Part shown: positions 33,459-44,163 of the stretch, in pieces | Numbering within the stretch: position 1 is the first letter of the stretch | How the letters are laid out: the number at the start of each line of letters is the position of its first letter | DNA from: Nectonema munidae | Lineage: Eukaryota > Nematomorpha > Nectonematoida > Nectonematidae | Direction: 5' to 3' | DNA: 64,000 bases | Assembly (NCBI GenBank): GCA_030549495.1 | Contig: JAUIRK010000593.1 | Span: forward strand, 62,001 to 126,000 | Position numbers and translations under genes: made by a program | The notes under the pieces: model-generated | The model's database searches: none | What the model was told of the DNA's origin: nothing | What the model saw: only the letters and a program-made list of their open reading frames with translations

Positions 33459-34097
33459 TTATGTACTCCATAAGAATTTAATGTCACCCATTTCAGTTTG
33501 ATTCATTTTTTGTAATGCTATCTGAAGTATTTTTTGATGCACTGTCATTTTATTTTCATCACTATCAATAAAACTCCAATCTTCCTCTGAAGCCAATTCT
33601 CTATACGTATTCTTTACATTATTCTGAAATTCTACATTTTCGTACCTTTCGTTTCCATAGTCATGGCGTTTGGCACAAATCATTGGGGAAGCAGATAAGT
33701 AAAATACGATATCTGGTTTAGGTAACCCAATCTCAGATGATTTACACCAAGAAAGGGAAAATCCGGGCTTGGAAGCGGTGAACGCAACACCGGAATAGGA
33801 ATAGCGGTCACAAACTACCGAAGTTCCCGAGAGTAAAGAATCAAGGATTAAATCTTTCATCTCCCAGCGATTGGCAGAAAATAAAAGATGAATCGAGGCA
33901 GAGTTCATTTCAATTTCACCTTTCAAATAAAGAGAAATCAATTGGCCAATGTGAGTCTTGCGATCAGGAAAAGATATTAATTTGGTTGAGTAGCCTAGCG
34001 AATTCAGGGCATCATTTAGCATTTGGCAGTGCGTTGATTTGCCACACCTATCACATCCTTCCATCACAATAAACAAACCTCTTTTCAAAGATCCCAT
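33459..34097 (-). CDS. DTYMK: Thymidylate kinase (dTMP kinase)
   Basis: A single uninterrupted frame encodes 212 residues from the Met of MGSLKRGLF; this start is preferred over an upstream Met at 34139 because eukaryotic enzymes begin just before the beta-strand leading to the P-loop and are also about 212 residues long. Motifs in order: P-loop EGCDRCGKST (13-22), FPDR (43-46), NRWE (76-79), the DRYSYSG catalytic/dTMP-binding motif (97-103), GLPKPD, and RYENVEFQ in the LID region. It phosphorylates dTMP to dTDP using ATP in dTTP synthesis. No intron is visible, unlike many animal orthologues, so a retrogene or intron loss is possible. No poly(A) tail or flanking duplication was noticed. It looks intact and functional. 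Confidence 0.93.
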   Translation of the reverse strand: MGSLKRGLFIVMEGCDRCGKSTHCQMLNDALNSLGYSTKLISFPDRKTHIGQLISLYLKGEIEMNSASIHLLFSANRWEMKDLILDSLLSGTSVVCDRYSYSGVAFTASKPGFSLSWCKSSEIGLPKPDIVFYLSASPMICAKRHDYGNERYENVEFQNNVKNTYRELASEEDWSFIDSDENKMTVHQKILQIALQKMNQTEMGDIKFLWST

Positions 34098-34590
34098 CTT
34101 AAAAGTATTAAGCACTTGGTTGCTGAAAAATTCAATCAAAAGAAATATGTAATCTTCAGAAAAAAACTTTTACTCTCAAAATTAACTTAATCAGAAATTC
34201 CATAAATAAGAGAGACAGGGCATGAAAATAAACTTGATTTTCTTAGCTTATTAGATACAGATTCGTTTATGTACAAGAAAGGATAAATATATTTATCAAT
34301 CAACGCGTAAAAAATTTGATAAAATGTAAAAATCTATTTCTGTATAAATAATTTTGGGGTTCCCCTTTTGTTATGTTAGATTTTTCAAAAAATATAAATT
34401 AACAATAGAAAGCAGACTACTAAAATTTAATTTGAGACATAACTTTCAAGCTCAGATGCACATTTGACAAACTAGAACTTAATACACAAAATTCAATCGG
34501 ACATTTATCATATTTTAAATGCTCAAACAAAATATATAATTTTGCGAGTTTGTTAATTGAATTATAATTTCTGTTTTCAACTTAGATTCC
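34098..34590. other. Intergenic between thymidylate kinase and Bel/Pao remnant
   Basis: AT-rich and without coding signal. It contains the presumed promoter of the minus-strand thymidylate kinase gene, but no clear element can be named. Confidence 0.4.
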
Positions 34591-37500
34591 TTGGACTTAG
34601 GTTATGAAACAAAAAATTCAAATACCGCGTCCTTAATTGAAGGAAAACTTCCTCGGGAAGTAAAATTGAGTTGGTTTAGAAAGTTTTGTAATTCTGATAA
34701 AAACGATAAATTTAAAGAACTATTGGATTTTTTAACAAACGAATCAGATGTGTATGAATATATGTCATCAAATGACACAGCCAAAGATAACCCAATTCAC
34801 TTAAAAAGTTGAATAAGATATAGTATCTTATAAATTGTACAAGTTGTGTTAAACCTAACACATTTAGTATTCCTTCTTGAAAGGTTATTCGTGTAGAGAA
34901 GAATTAAAAAATAAGCGATGCTCATTTAACAATTGCAAATCATTCTTGAACGCAAGTTTGGAAACCCGCAAAGAATTTGCATTGAAGTTGAAGTTTTGTT
35001 CTTCGTGTTAATAATAATTGTTTGAACAAAAATGTATGCGGGTTAAGTAATTGTAAATTATTTCATCATTCTTCAATGCATGACATTTGCATTTAATCTT
35101 TTTTCAAATTCATCAATATTTAATCAAAAATTCCTTAGTGCTCACAAATTGCAACCTATAATATAATTGAAGGGAATTTATTTAAACGCAATTTTTGTAA
35201 AATAAGTATTTTATTTGACAGTGGCTCTACAATTTCCTTGATTAAAAATGAAAGTTCAACGTTTAGGTACCCATAATATGAACTTTACAACTTTGTGTAA
35301 TGAAAACTAAGATATAAAAGGTATGAAGTTCCTCTCATGAATGTATACAATAACTTGCAAATCGTTAGAGCTTATGGTGTTGATACCATTTATTCTCATA
35401 TAGAAAGTGTCTCGATGGAAAAATTGGCAAAGTTGTTTAATGTTTCCCCTAGTGAGTAAAATTGTCCCAAAGGTGACATTGAACTTTTGTTAGGAGCTGA
35501 CTATGCATCACTTCATCCATTACCACAGAACAGTTATAACAATTTAGTACTTTCCGAATCAATTCTTCGTAAAACAGGGTAGGGTAAATTAGCGGAGGAA
35601 AACGAAGAACGTACGAATGAGATTTTAGAGCAACGATATTAGAAGATTTTTTTAGTACAGAGGCTATGGGAGTAGAATGTATACATAAATGTGGTAGTTG
35701 CAAATGCGGTGAGTGCGCTTTAGGATCTAGTAAGTCAACATTGAAGGATGAAAGGGAAATGTATGTGATAGAAAAAAATTTAGTTTTAGATAAATTAAAT
35801 AAAAGATGGAGAGTGAGTTATCCATGGAAACGAGATCCAAATGAATTGCCTTATAACAGAGAGAATGCTCTCAAACGTTTAAAATCGACCGAAAATAGAT
35901 TAGTTAACTTTTAAGTTGTTGCAAAACTTATAATATGGGTGTAGCAGTTGAAATTACAGATGAATACAAAGGTTGGAACGGCCCAATTTTTTATGTTCCT
36001 CAGAGAGAAGTCTTGAAACCAGATAGTATAACAACCTGATATCAGTAATATGTATCACGCGATTAAAACAACCCCTTTAGAATGGCACGCCCATACATTT
36101 TTGTGAAGAAACTTTGAAGGCACAGAGGCCAAAGATGTTATGATAACGGCAAACAGTTTTCGAGATAGTCAGTCCTTCTAGTGCAATTGCAATAATGGCG
36201 TTAAATAAAACAGCAGAATTAGAGGAAGACGAATATATCAAGAAAGAAAATATTGGATTCTTGTATGAATGTCGAAAAAATTGAAGATACAACTAAAAAG
36301 ATACCTTCTGCTTTAGAAAAGGGCGGTTTTGGGATAAAAGAATGGGTCATTTCGGGAGACAAAATGAATTGTAAAATTGATACAGATAGAACAAGTATAG
36401 TTTTGGGAGTATATTGAGATCTTAAAAATGATAGATTCAGTTTCAATTTAATTGTTCCTTTAGGTATTTTGTACAAAATCTAGATCAAATTGAACTATCA
36501 CGGAGAAAAAGATGAAGACTTGTTAATGGGATTTTTGATCCAATAGGAATTCTTGCTCCTTATATCGTAACTTCGAGAAATAATGATGACAAAAAAATAG
36601 TGGGATGAACCTCTAAATGACGATTTGAAGAGTAAATGGGTAAATTTTTTTAAGAGTCTACAAAAACTTTAAAATGTTTCTTTTCCACGAGCTTTATTAA
36701 TCGAAAAAAATGTTAAAAATATTTGTTTGTGCGTTTTTTCAGACAGCTCAAACCAAGCATTTCTTCCCCTACTGAAAAAATGGCTGCAGAATAACTTTCA
36801 GAAATTTGTTTTCCAATACATAAAACTAAATATCACTTAATTTGTAAAAATTTAAAATCAGGTTCAAAAAATTTCGCGCACAAAAATTAAAGTATTTAAT
36901 AGTTTAGAAAAGAAAAAATAGATTTAGGAACTAGAGAATGTAATCGTGGTTTTGAAATGGTTCAGGGACAAGATATATACACTGTTTCGTTTTAAAAACA
37001 AATAATATTAGCATGCATTTTATGTGAATTACATATTCCCTATGGCTCTTTTAAAACTTTCCAGTCACACATCTTCACCCTGGTTACCCATTTAATTCCC
37101 AATATTACTTCGTGCTGCATAGGAGAATTACAAAATACATGTCAATTTGGCAAAAAGAATGTCAACTACGACATTACTTTATTTTTCACTGTTAAAAAGG
37201 CTCCATTAGAGGTGGTCAAAAAGGTGTTGCGTGCATATATAAAATAGAAGAAAGGAATCTCAACTTGAAAATTATAAAGAACAAAGGAATGTATTGTGAA
37301 AACAAAAAGAGATTAGTCATTTTCAAAGCAAAAGTATCGCCCTTGTTCTACAAAAAACTCGAAAAAAAGATAAAGTTGAGATGATTAAAAGATATTAAAC
37401 TCTTAGTTTATGGTAAATTCGCAATGAACAACGCTTAACATAAATAAATCTTGTCTGAAAACTAGCTTGGTATATTTAAAAAATTATTCAAGCAAGTAAA
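34591..37500 (+). pseudogene. Bel/Pao LTR retrotransposon gag-pol remnant
   Basis: Ordered pieces of a Pao-type polyprotein are seen in shifting frames: a gag tail block (34591-34812), a zinc-knuckle-like CxxC region with THLVFL (about 34840-34900), the protease motif LFDSGSTISLI (about 35211-35245), LLGADYASLHPLP (about 35487-35540), the conserved GVECIHKCGSCKCGECALGS block (35668-35728), YPWKRDPNELPYNRENALKR (35818-35878), ALEKGGFGIKEWVISGDK (36312-36365) and FDPIGILAPY (about 36532-36562) near the end of the reverse transcriptase. This order is diagnostic for Bel/Pao. Numerous stops and frameshifts make it a pseudogene. Beyond about 36850 an integrase region cannot be recognised with confidence, and no LTRs were found. 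Confidence 0.85.
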
Positions 37501-37566
37501 TAAATGAACTTCAAGCCGATTTGTAATGTGTGATATAAGTGTTTTGCACACACACATACATTCGTA

Positions 37567-38871
37567 TTAGAGGGTGTGTAGAGTGTGATTGAAGGCGGTG
37601 AGAGTGTAGTAGAGGCTTTGCGCCAGAATGGAGGTGAGGAACAAGAAAGTTGTCTGCTCACTTGGAATCCATCGAACCTCCTTCCTACAATAAAAAGTGA
37701 AACACAAATTGTGCACTCCGCACACTTTTAGAAAGCACGGAAGACTCGTAGACAAAAATAGGAAGACAAAGGCAAACACAACGAGGTCTTGAATATCGCA
37801 TTTGGAGTCCTTGGAATGAGGCGGGGTCAGCACGTGAAGCAGAGTGGCCACAAAGCCAAGACAAACATACAAAATAAAGAAGGTGTCGAAGACTTTGGAA
37901 CAGAGTGAAGTGGGCAGGAGAGAGTGCGGTGGAGCAGCGATGGGGGCGAGTCTTGAGAGTAAGACGATCCTCGCGATGAGTTTGAAACAGAGCACAACCA
38001 GCAGAACAAGCAAGAAGGTGAAGAAGAGCAAGAAGAGAAGCATTTGAAGATTGTATAGGAGAAAAAGATTCACGATTTGGCAGGCATTCGTGATGTGCGC
38101 AAAAAGGGAGTAATTGTCCAGCTGCATATAAGGCGGTGTGTAACTATAATCAAAAACTCCACTCTTGGAAGTTGAATCCATAATGGGAGAAGATTTAAAA
38201 ATGCTAACTAGGTACAGTAAAGAAAAGTGGCATAGTGCATTTATGCCATATGGTATTAGAAGAAGCAGACTTAAATTCCCAATCGATAAAAAGATATTCA
38301 AAAAAAGGGTTGGAAATTCTTTGAAAAAGGTCAAAAAGGAACTTGCGTATTTGCTATCTGAGAAGGTAAAAGAAATCAAGAAGATTATTCCGCAAAGAGA
38401 AAAGTGAACAAAGGCAACTAAAAAGCATGCCATCAAAAAGGGTTTAGCGGAATAAAATTTAGAGCGATTAATGGACTCTGACAAAAAGAAAGCTAGGGGA
38501 AGAAAGAGATAGAGAAAAAGTCTGCACGCAAATATGATCCAATGAAAATTGAGAAAAGATATTAACAAATCAAATAAAATAACATCAGTGGGTGATTCAC
38601 GAGTATCATCGCAGTTGTTGGAAATCAGAATGAAAGAAAATGTGAGTAAAAATGCGATTGACAACGTGATTGACAGGTACACAATCTCTAAAGTCAAATT
38701 CAGGTTAAGAGAAGCTGATAAAAAATGTTTTTGAGATCTGCTTCTGGGCAGAGAATAGGAGAAAAGATATCTGCAAGTCAACGATACAGAAAAGTAGATG
38801 ATGACGAAAAATAGAAAAAAGGTTGTAAACTTTCTCGCTACCTGGTTGAAATAAATTTCATCAATCTTCAT
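37567..38871 (-). CDS. LMBR1/LIMR-family multi-pass membrane protein, divergent
   Basis: One uninterrupted frame of 434 residues with about nine hydrophobic segments. Order and motifs follow LMBR1-like proteins (limb region 1 / lipocalin-1-interacting membrane receptor): LEIVYLSITLSIAFLLTFSF with SN (61-85), LFLPLAFFLSES (122-133, compare the family's 'hMPFAhFF.ESEG'), SLLLLIPYGI (201-210) and LSTSLPCFLKVCGV (373-386). In vertebrate members a long central cytoplasmic loop with a coiled coil follows the 'TP.G' segment; here it is replaced by a short 40-residue linker (about 226-265). There is no intron. Composition is rich in Phe, Leu and Ser. Likely a real plasma- or endomembrane protein of unknown ligand. 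Family call rests on motif order; a different multi-pass family is possible but less likely. Confidence 0.7.
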   Translation of the reverse strand: MKIDEIYFNQVARKFTTFFLFFVIIYFSVSLTCRYLFSYSLPRSRSQKHFLSASLNLNLTLEIVYLSITLSIAFLLTFSFILISNNCDDTRESPTDVILFDLLISFLNFHWIIFACRLFLYLFLPLAFFLSESINRSKFYSAKPFLMACFLVAFVHFSLCGIIFLISFTFSDSKYASSFLTFFKEFPTLFLNIFLSIGNLSLLLLIPYGINALCHFSLLYLVSIFKSSPIMDSTSKSGVFDYSYTPPYMQLDNYSLFAHITNACQIVNLFLLYNLQMLLFLLFFTFLLVLLVVLCFKLIARIVLLSRLAPIAAPPHSLLPTSLCSKVFDTFFILYVCLGFVATLLHVLTPPHSKDSKCDIQDLVVFAFVFLFLSTSLPCFLKVCGVHNLCFTFYCRKEVRWIPSEQTTFLFLTSILAQSLYYTLTAFNHTLHTL

Positions 38872-39104
38872 GATCTAAGTCATATTTCACTAAAAAGAAA
38901 GAACAATTCTGTATGTTAGGCACACTCATATGTTGAATAGGTAGTTTGACTTCATATAGGTAACAATTTATCATTACAATCTAACTAGCAATTCTTTGAT
39001 TAGGGGCGGAACATGCTAATTTGACGAGAGAGTGGTTGATATTCGAGAAAAGAACTCGAGTGATGTGGCATGAAAAAATATTTATTGCGTTTATCTTCAT
39101 TTTG
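38872..39104. other. Short spacer between two minus-strand ORFs
   Basis: 233 bases separate the LMBR1-like start from the stop of the next upstream ORF. Presumably it holds the LMBR1-like promoter; no motif stands out. Confidence 0.35.
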
Positions 39105-39404
39105 TCAAGTGCGAATTTCAAGATTAAAAGAGTCAGACGATTTTGTAAATAAGTTCAATGCGAAATTTAAAATGTTACTTCCTGGGCCAAATTCAAGGCT
39201 ATAGAGGAGATAAAAAAGAGTCTCTTCAAAATCTCTAGTTCTGGTTCTCTCTTTACTTCTATATTTAAGGTATGTTGTAGACACGACACAAAAAGTTGTC
39301 CAGAATGAAGTGAACTGTGATAAATGCGATAAGCTCAACCATTTCAAAACTGCCATGCAAGCTTGAAGAACAAAATTCAAAAGAAGAGATGTCTCAATTC
39401 TCAT
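39105..39404 (-). CDS. Small hypothetical protein with one or two membrane segments
   Basis: From the Met of MRIETSLLLNFVLQACMAVL the frame encodes 99 residues. Residues about 5-26 and 29-48 are hydrophobic, followed by a basic stretch (KYRSKERTRTR) and a mixed tail ending at 39105. I do not recognise a family. The open frame extends farther upstream only because it runs through the terminal repeat of hAT copy B, whose end lies about 20 bases before this Met. It could be an exon of a longer gene, a short intact gene or chance. Same strand as the LMBR1-like gene downstream. Confidence 0.3.
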   Translation of the reverse strand: MRIETSLLLNFVLQACMAVLKWLSLSHLSQFTSFWTTFCVVSTTYLKYRSKERTRTRDFEETLFYLLYSLEFGPGSNILNFALNLFTKSSDSFNLEIRT

Positions 39405-39424
39405 CTTGTTTTTAGCATTACATA

Positions 39425-40600
39425 CAGGGGCGCATATCCGGGAGGCGACCGCCCCCTCCCCCAATGTGCTTTCAGGGGGCGAAAATGACCTTCGCCCCCC
39501 CCCCCCCAATAATTTTCTATAAGTAAGTTGCCTTAAAGCTTGTTTATAAAACATGTATGATGATCGCATTAAAGGATGCAATAATCATTCGAATACATGA
39601 TAATGTAAGATAAGAAAATAAAAGAGGGAATGCAGACTTTCGAGTCAAACAAACATCATGCCAAGCTGCTCTCAAATTCCTATCAAAAATATTTAGTTCC
39701 ATCAATTCTAAGCAGAGCTAGAATCATGTTTCATGTTTTGAATTTTAATTTAAAATTTTAGGAACTTTTATTAACCCACTGGCTCTCACAATTTTAAGTA
39801 ATGTTCGATTGTTAAATTTTGTAAGTAACACTGTACATAATTAATTAAATCATTTTAAGAAACTTTCTTGATTATTATAATAAAAATAATCGAAACAAAA
39901 TGTTTCAGTTGTTAAAAATGTACTTGATCTATTTATGACAGCTGTCAGAATTTTATTTGTAGACAGAAATAGTCAAACACTTAAATAATTTTAAGAAAAG
40001 TGATTAAACTACCGTTTTTTGTATTATAATTCCTTACAAAATTTAAAAATACAAGCGCTATCAAATCATCCTATAAGGCTACTTCAACGTTGGTTTTTGC
40101 TGCTTTTAAAAACTTGAAAATATCAAATAAAGTGCCGATAAACTATCTCATTTTTATGCCTCCTATTATTTTGAAATTAATCTGAGAAAAGACAGTTTCA
40201 TTTTAAAATTGTGAAAATTGCGTTATAAGTTTATTTTATCTCCTTTCTCTCTTATGTTTATGTAGTAAATTTTTCAATTTTGAGTAAAAGGTAGTTTTCA
40301 TTGACCAGGCACTGATGTAACGCTTATGTCAAACTATGAACAAATTGGTATCGATGAAGAATCGAATCCAGAGGCTTCCGTGCTGAGTCCATCTCAAGCA
40401 ACCTGCCATGCCAACCATAGAGTATGCTGTAGTGTATACCTCAAATTAGTTTTTAAAAAACTTAAGTTAGGCTGTAGAATTTTTTAGTTTTTGTTGAAGC
40501 TCTATAACTTTTTCTGATAAACTAATTTTTCCTTAAAAGTTATTATAAAAGGCAAATCATTGCAAACGGTTAAAAGTTGATATTTTACTTTTTGTAGAAC
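39425..40600. mobile_element. hAT element copy B (3' part missing)
   Basis: The left end CAGGGGCGCATATCCGGG at 39425 matches the end of copy A (11705). The interior matches copy A in two blocks: 39801-39962 with 12482-12650 (TTCGATTGTTAAATTTT.TAA, GACAGCTGTCAGAATTTTAT) and 40080-40600 with 13115-13632 (CCTCCTATTATTTTGAAATT, CATTGACCAGG.ACTGATGT). Copy A's 42-base minisatellite is absent. Homology stops abruptly at about 40600 and no right end was found. Confidence 0.8.
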
Positions 40601-40678
40601 GTCCAAGTAATAGTATCTAATTTTATCGTTTGGCTATTTTCTGCAACTATATAAAGTGTATAAGTATATATAAACAAC

Positions 40679-40899
40679 TATATAAAGTAAAAAATAGAAG
40701 AATGAAAAATCGCTTTGGCCTCCTACATAAGCAAAATTTTTAACCAAAAAAGATATTAATTAAGGATTTTCCTTTTGAGAAAATAAAATATATTAGGTCA
40801 TACTTTGCTTATTTTTTACGCCAATTTATAACAAGTAATGCTTTTTTGGTCATGTAGGAGGCCAAAGCGATTTTATTCTTCTATTTTTTACTTTATATA
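40679..40899. mobile_element. MITE with about 55-base terminal inverted repeats
   Basis: The left arm TATATAAAGTAAAAAATAGA ... TCGCTTTGGCCTCCTACAT is repeated inverted at the right (ATGTAGGAGGCCAAAGCGAT ... TTTACTTTATATA). The two arms flank about 110 bases. The junction with hAT copy B is close, so it may have inserted into or next to that element. TA-rich flanks make a TA target plausible; superfamily unknown. Confidence 0.75.
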
Positions 40900-41640
40900 T
40901 TTTTTTGCTGTTTCCAGTTTTATTGAACAAATTTAATATAATATGGAATTTTATAATTAATTTTTATATTTTGATAATAATTTATGAAATCAATCATGCC
41001 TCCTTCTTTTTTATATCATTTCTTTGTTAGACCTATTATTATAATCAGTTAAGTTGATTCCTCCTTTTATTTTATATCATTTCTTATATATACTTAAAAG
41101 TAAAATATTCCCTTTTAGTTTATGCCTCCTTAATTTTAGCCATTTCATGGTTATATATATATATATTTATATCGATCCCTATACAACATCCGAATTCAGT
41201 ATAATTGTAAGAAAGGAAGCCATTTGCTCTTCTTTAGTCAAATAGCTATGAGAGGGTCCATCTCGAAAAAACAAGAAAGGCATCCATGAGAAAAAAGGTT
41301 GCGAAACACCGCTCTAAACAAATATATCTTTAAACTTTTTTTAATTATAAAGCAATAGGATTTTTATTTTTAATAAAAAAGTACTCAGCTGGTATTTTCA
41401 ATCACATAACATTTTTTAGTTATTTCAAAGTAGAACTCTGGAAAATTTTAATCCAATTCGATAGAAAAAAAACATTTGGAAAAGAATATTTAAATATAAT
41501 CTTTATTGTTATTTCTTTTGCCTTGGTAGTAACTTTTTTCATTTAAAAGAGTTAAGAAAAAATATATACAAAAATGGCAAAAAAAAGTCACAATTTAAAG
41601 GTATAAAAGAATTAGAAAAATTGCGTTGAAATCAACTAAA
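40900..41640. repeat. AT-rich stretch with short degenerate repeats
   Basis: CCTCCTT.TTTTATATCATTTCTT occurs at about 41000-41030 and 41060-41090, with a weaker third copy near 41130. A (TA)n run lies at 41150-41167. No gene. Confidence 0.45.
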
Positions 41641-43060
41641 GAAATTATGTGAATAATAACATATGCTCTAACACAAGAGAATTTTTGCGTTCATCGATAC
41701 AATTTTGGACAGAAAAAAAACGGTTTAAAACTATTCATTGTGTTGCAAACAAACTTGAAATAGTAGAAAAATTCAATGCTATGTTTGTTTCCAAATCAGA
41801 CGATATTCTTTCTACATTATGTTTGTCAACTAAATGCGAAACTTTTATTTCTAAAAAAAAAGGTACATTTTCCTATTTATCAAGTTTGGATCCGACGTGT
41901 AGTGAGGAAGTATAAAAGAATATGTCATAAAAACACGTATAATAAATGGTTTTACCTCAGAGTCAATTAAAGATAACCTGATTGTTTTCATCCCCTGTTT
42001 TCAATATATAGTAAATCGATCTTTCAAAGAATGTTTTCTCACCATATTTAAAAAATCAATGATTAAACCTGTTGCTAAGTGTAAAGAGCATGATATTAAT
42101 AATATTAATGATTTAGATCTATTTCTACTTTGTTATTTTTGAGTAAAATTGTAGAAAGACCTGTCTTAAAAAGATTTACACAAAGATATGGAAGAGAATA
42201 ATCTTTTCATTGACAACCAATCTGATTACAGAAAAAATCACTGGACTGAAACCCTACTTAGCAATATTGTCTTGAATATTAAAGTTAATCTCGGCGCAAA
42301 TAAATGCACTGTTTTGTTATTTGATTTGAAAAGTGTTTTGGCCACACTAACTCATGAAATTGTACGCCAAATTTTGTTTCATGAATTTGTAATAAAATAT
42401 TTGCTTTCAACTGGTTTGTTTCTTACTTATCCAACAGAATGCAATTTGTAAATATTGATGGTTTCTGTTCTGGTGTCAAATTCTGCAAGTATGAAGTATT
42501 TCAAGGCTTAATACTAGGCCTTTTCTTTTTAATATTTCACTATATCCTCTCCTGAATATAATTGAATCTACTAATTTTGCTTTTCACACATATGCTGATG
42601 CCATCTACATTTTCAAATCTTTTAATGCTAAGCACTTTAAGGTTTTACAAAATATTTATGGAAACAGTTGAAATAATTTTGATCAAAATAAATAAAGACA
42701 AAAACAAAGCAAACATTTTTAAAAAGATAAATGTTTCTTCTGATAACTTAATGAGTAAGAACTTTAGCAAAACTGTAAACATAAATTTCCAAACTGTATC
42801 AACATCCTAGGAATAAAATTAGATGAGTATTAAAAGTAAAGGATTTTATAAATTAAATTCTTTCAACAGATTATGGTGTTTTTAGAAATTTAAGAAAAGT
42901 AGCAAATATTAATAAAATGAAAAAAATAATGAATGAAATTGTGATCTCTAAACTTGATAATTGCAAGGCCTTATTGCCGGCAGGAAATCAAGTTTTGATA
43001 ATAAAAAAAAAGCTAAAAAGTTGCTTAAAAACGCAAAAATTCTAAGGTTTACAATTAAAA
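41641..43060 (+). pseudogene. LINE (CR1/L2/Jockey-type) reverse transcriptase remnant
   Basis: Pieces in shifting frames: a pre-RT region (KLEIVEKFNAMFVSKSDDIL, about 41748-41808), KKSMIKPVAKCKEHDINNIN (about 42052-42110, fits 'hIPi.Kk.d...nYRPIS'), DNQSDYRKNHWTETLL (about 42215-42262, fits 'Q.GFR...ST..al'), VLLFDLKSVLATLTHEIV (42313-42363, first catalytic Asp), GLILGPFLFNISLYP-like sequence (about 42510-42550), and YADAIYIF (about 42590), where the usual Y-A-D-D has become Y-A-D-A. A thumb block follows near 42940-42975. The mutated active site and several frameshifts show it is dead. Confidence 0.75.
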
Positions 43061-43550
43061 TTTTTCATTTACACATAAAGTAGAATAAATTTTTAAACAG
43101 TTTTTATAATAGATAGAGGCAATCAAATGTGCTTTTAACTATGCGTAACCATTTTTACTTAGTATTGTGCCGATATTGAAGAGTTGGCTAAAGTTATCAA
43201 AGAGTCAAGCACTAATTACTTATATAATTTTTTTATTGCTAATTATAATTTTACTTATTATTGTATATTTATGTAAATGTATATAGAAAAAATTATATAA
43301 ATTAACTCGGGCTGATTTGAGAAGTGTTAGCCGTCAGAATAAGGTTGCCGACCCCTGTGTTACGCAATTGTATAGACTTGTAAACAGTAGTTGTGCTTTA
43401 TAAATGAATAAACCTTCTTTTACATTATATAGCTCGCTGCATGCTAAAACTGAGAATTTATAGGTGCATAAACTTAGATATAATTTTCTTTTATCTCTTT
43501 TTTGCTCTATAGAGGTACATTTTAATATAGGATGAGGGATTACTCACACC
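43061..43550. mobile_element. Solo hAT terminal sequence and spacer
   Basis: At about 43310-43358 the sequence ends in AAGGTTGCCGACCCCTG, the complement of CAGGGGTCGGCAACCTT, a widespread hAT terminus. No matching opposite end lies nearby, so only one end survives. The rest of the stretch is AT-rich and without gene. Confidence 0.45.
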
Positions 43551-44155
43551 CAGGGCCGTATCAAGTGATCGTGGCGCCCCGGGGCAAGGGTCGTGAATGG
43601 AGCCCCTCACCCATTGCTCTTTCTTTTCTCACTCATCGCCACCCCATTCTGGCTTAAAACTCCCATTATCTGCTCACATTTTTATTAAGCCACATAATTC
43701 AGATATATACTGGCTGAGTCGAAGACAGTCTCCAGTAGATGTTCATTTTTCGTGTTTTAGCAGCAGCAAAATTATCGATGACTTGGTCAAAATCAACACT
43801 ATCAAAAACTTCTTTCTCAATAATTATAAGAGCCAGGCAATGGAGGCGGGCTTGCCCCATAGTACATAGAGTACTTTTAGAAAATTATTAAAGGTGGGGA
43901 GGGGCAAAGGTTAAATTTGCCCCCTCTTCCCCGGATATGCGTCCTTGGTGCTAAGACAACATAGAACCTGAGAGTTTATACCAGCTACATTACTCTTCTT
44001 GAAGTTTTCTGTCTTGATGGAAACCTTGGAAAGGGATTTTTTTAGATCCCTAAGCCCCAGCGCAAAACGTTGTTGACTGGGAAATAAAATGGCACCCCTA
44101 GGTGTGGCGCCTCGTAGCAATTGCACTCACTGCCCTACGCATTGATACGGCCCTG
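43551..44155. mobile_element. hAT MITE (605 bases) with 8-base target-site duplication
   Basis: It starts CAGGGCCGTATCAAGTG and ends GCATTGATACGGCCCTG (complement CAGGGCCGTATCAATGC). Flanks CTCACACC (43543-43550) and CTCACATC (44156-44163) agree at 7 of 8 bases. The internal open frames (plus 43597-43869, minus 43911-44126) have no recognisable domain. Confidence 0.85.
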
Positions 44156-44163
44156 CTCACATC

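Noticed and set aside
37844..38734. Lysine-rich open frames on the plus strand (37844-38047, 38165-38407, 38549-38734)
   Set aside because: They lie opposite the LMBR1-like gene; Lys/Arg-rich content is what the antisense of Phe/Leu-rich membrane segments gives.
40340..40440. tRNA or tRNA-derived SINE (B-box-like GGTTTCGATACC on the minus strand; also near 13390)
   Set aside because: No cloverleaf could be drawn and no A box at proper distance; the block is simply the shared interior of the hAT copies.
43905..43945. Missing right end of hAT copy B (CCCCGGATATGCGTCCTTGG)
   Set aside because: It resembles the end but lies inside a separate MITE with its own ends and duplication, and lacks the final CCCCTG and a matching flank.
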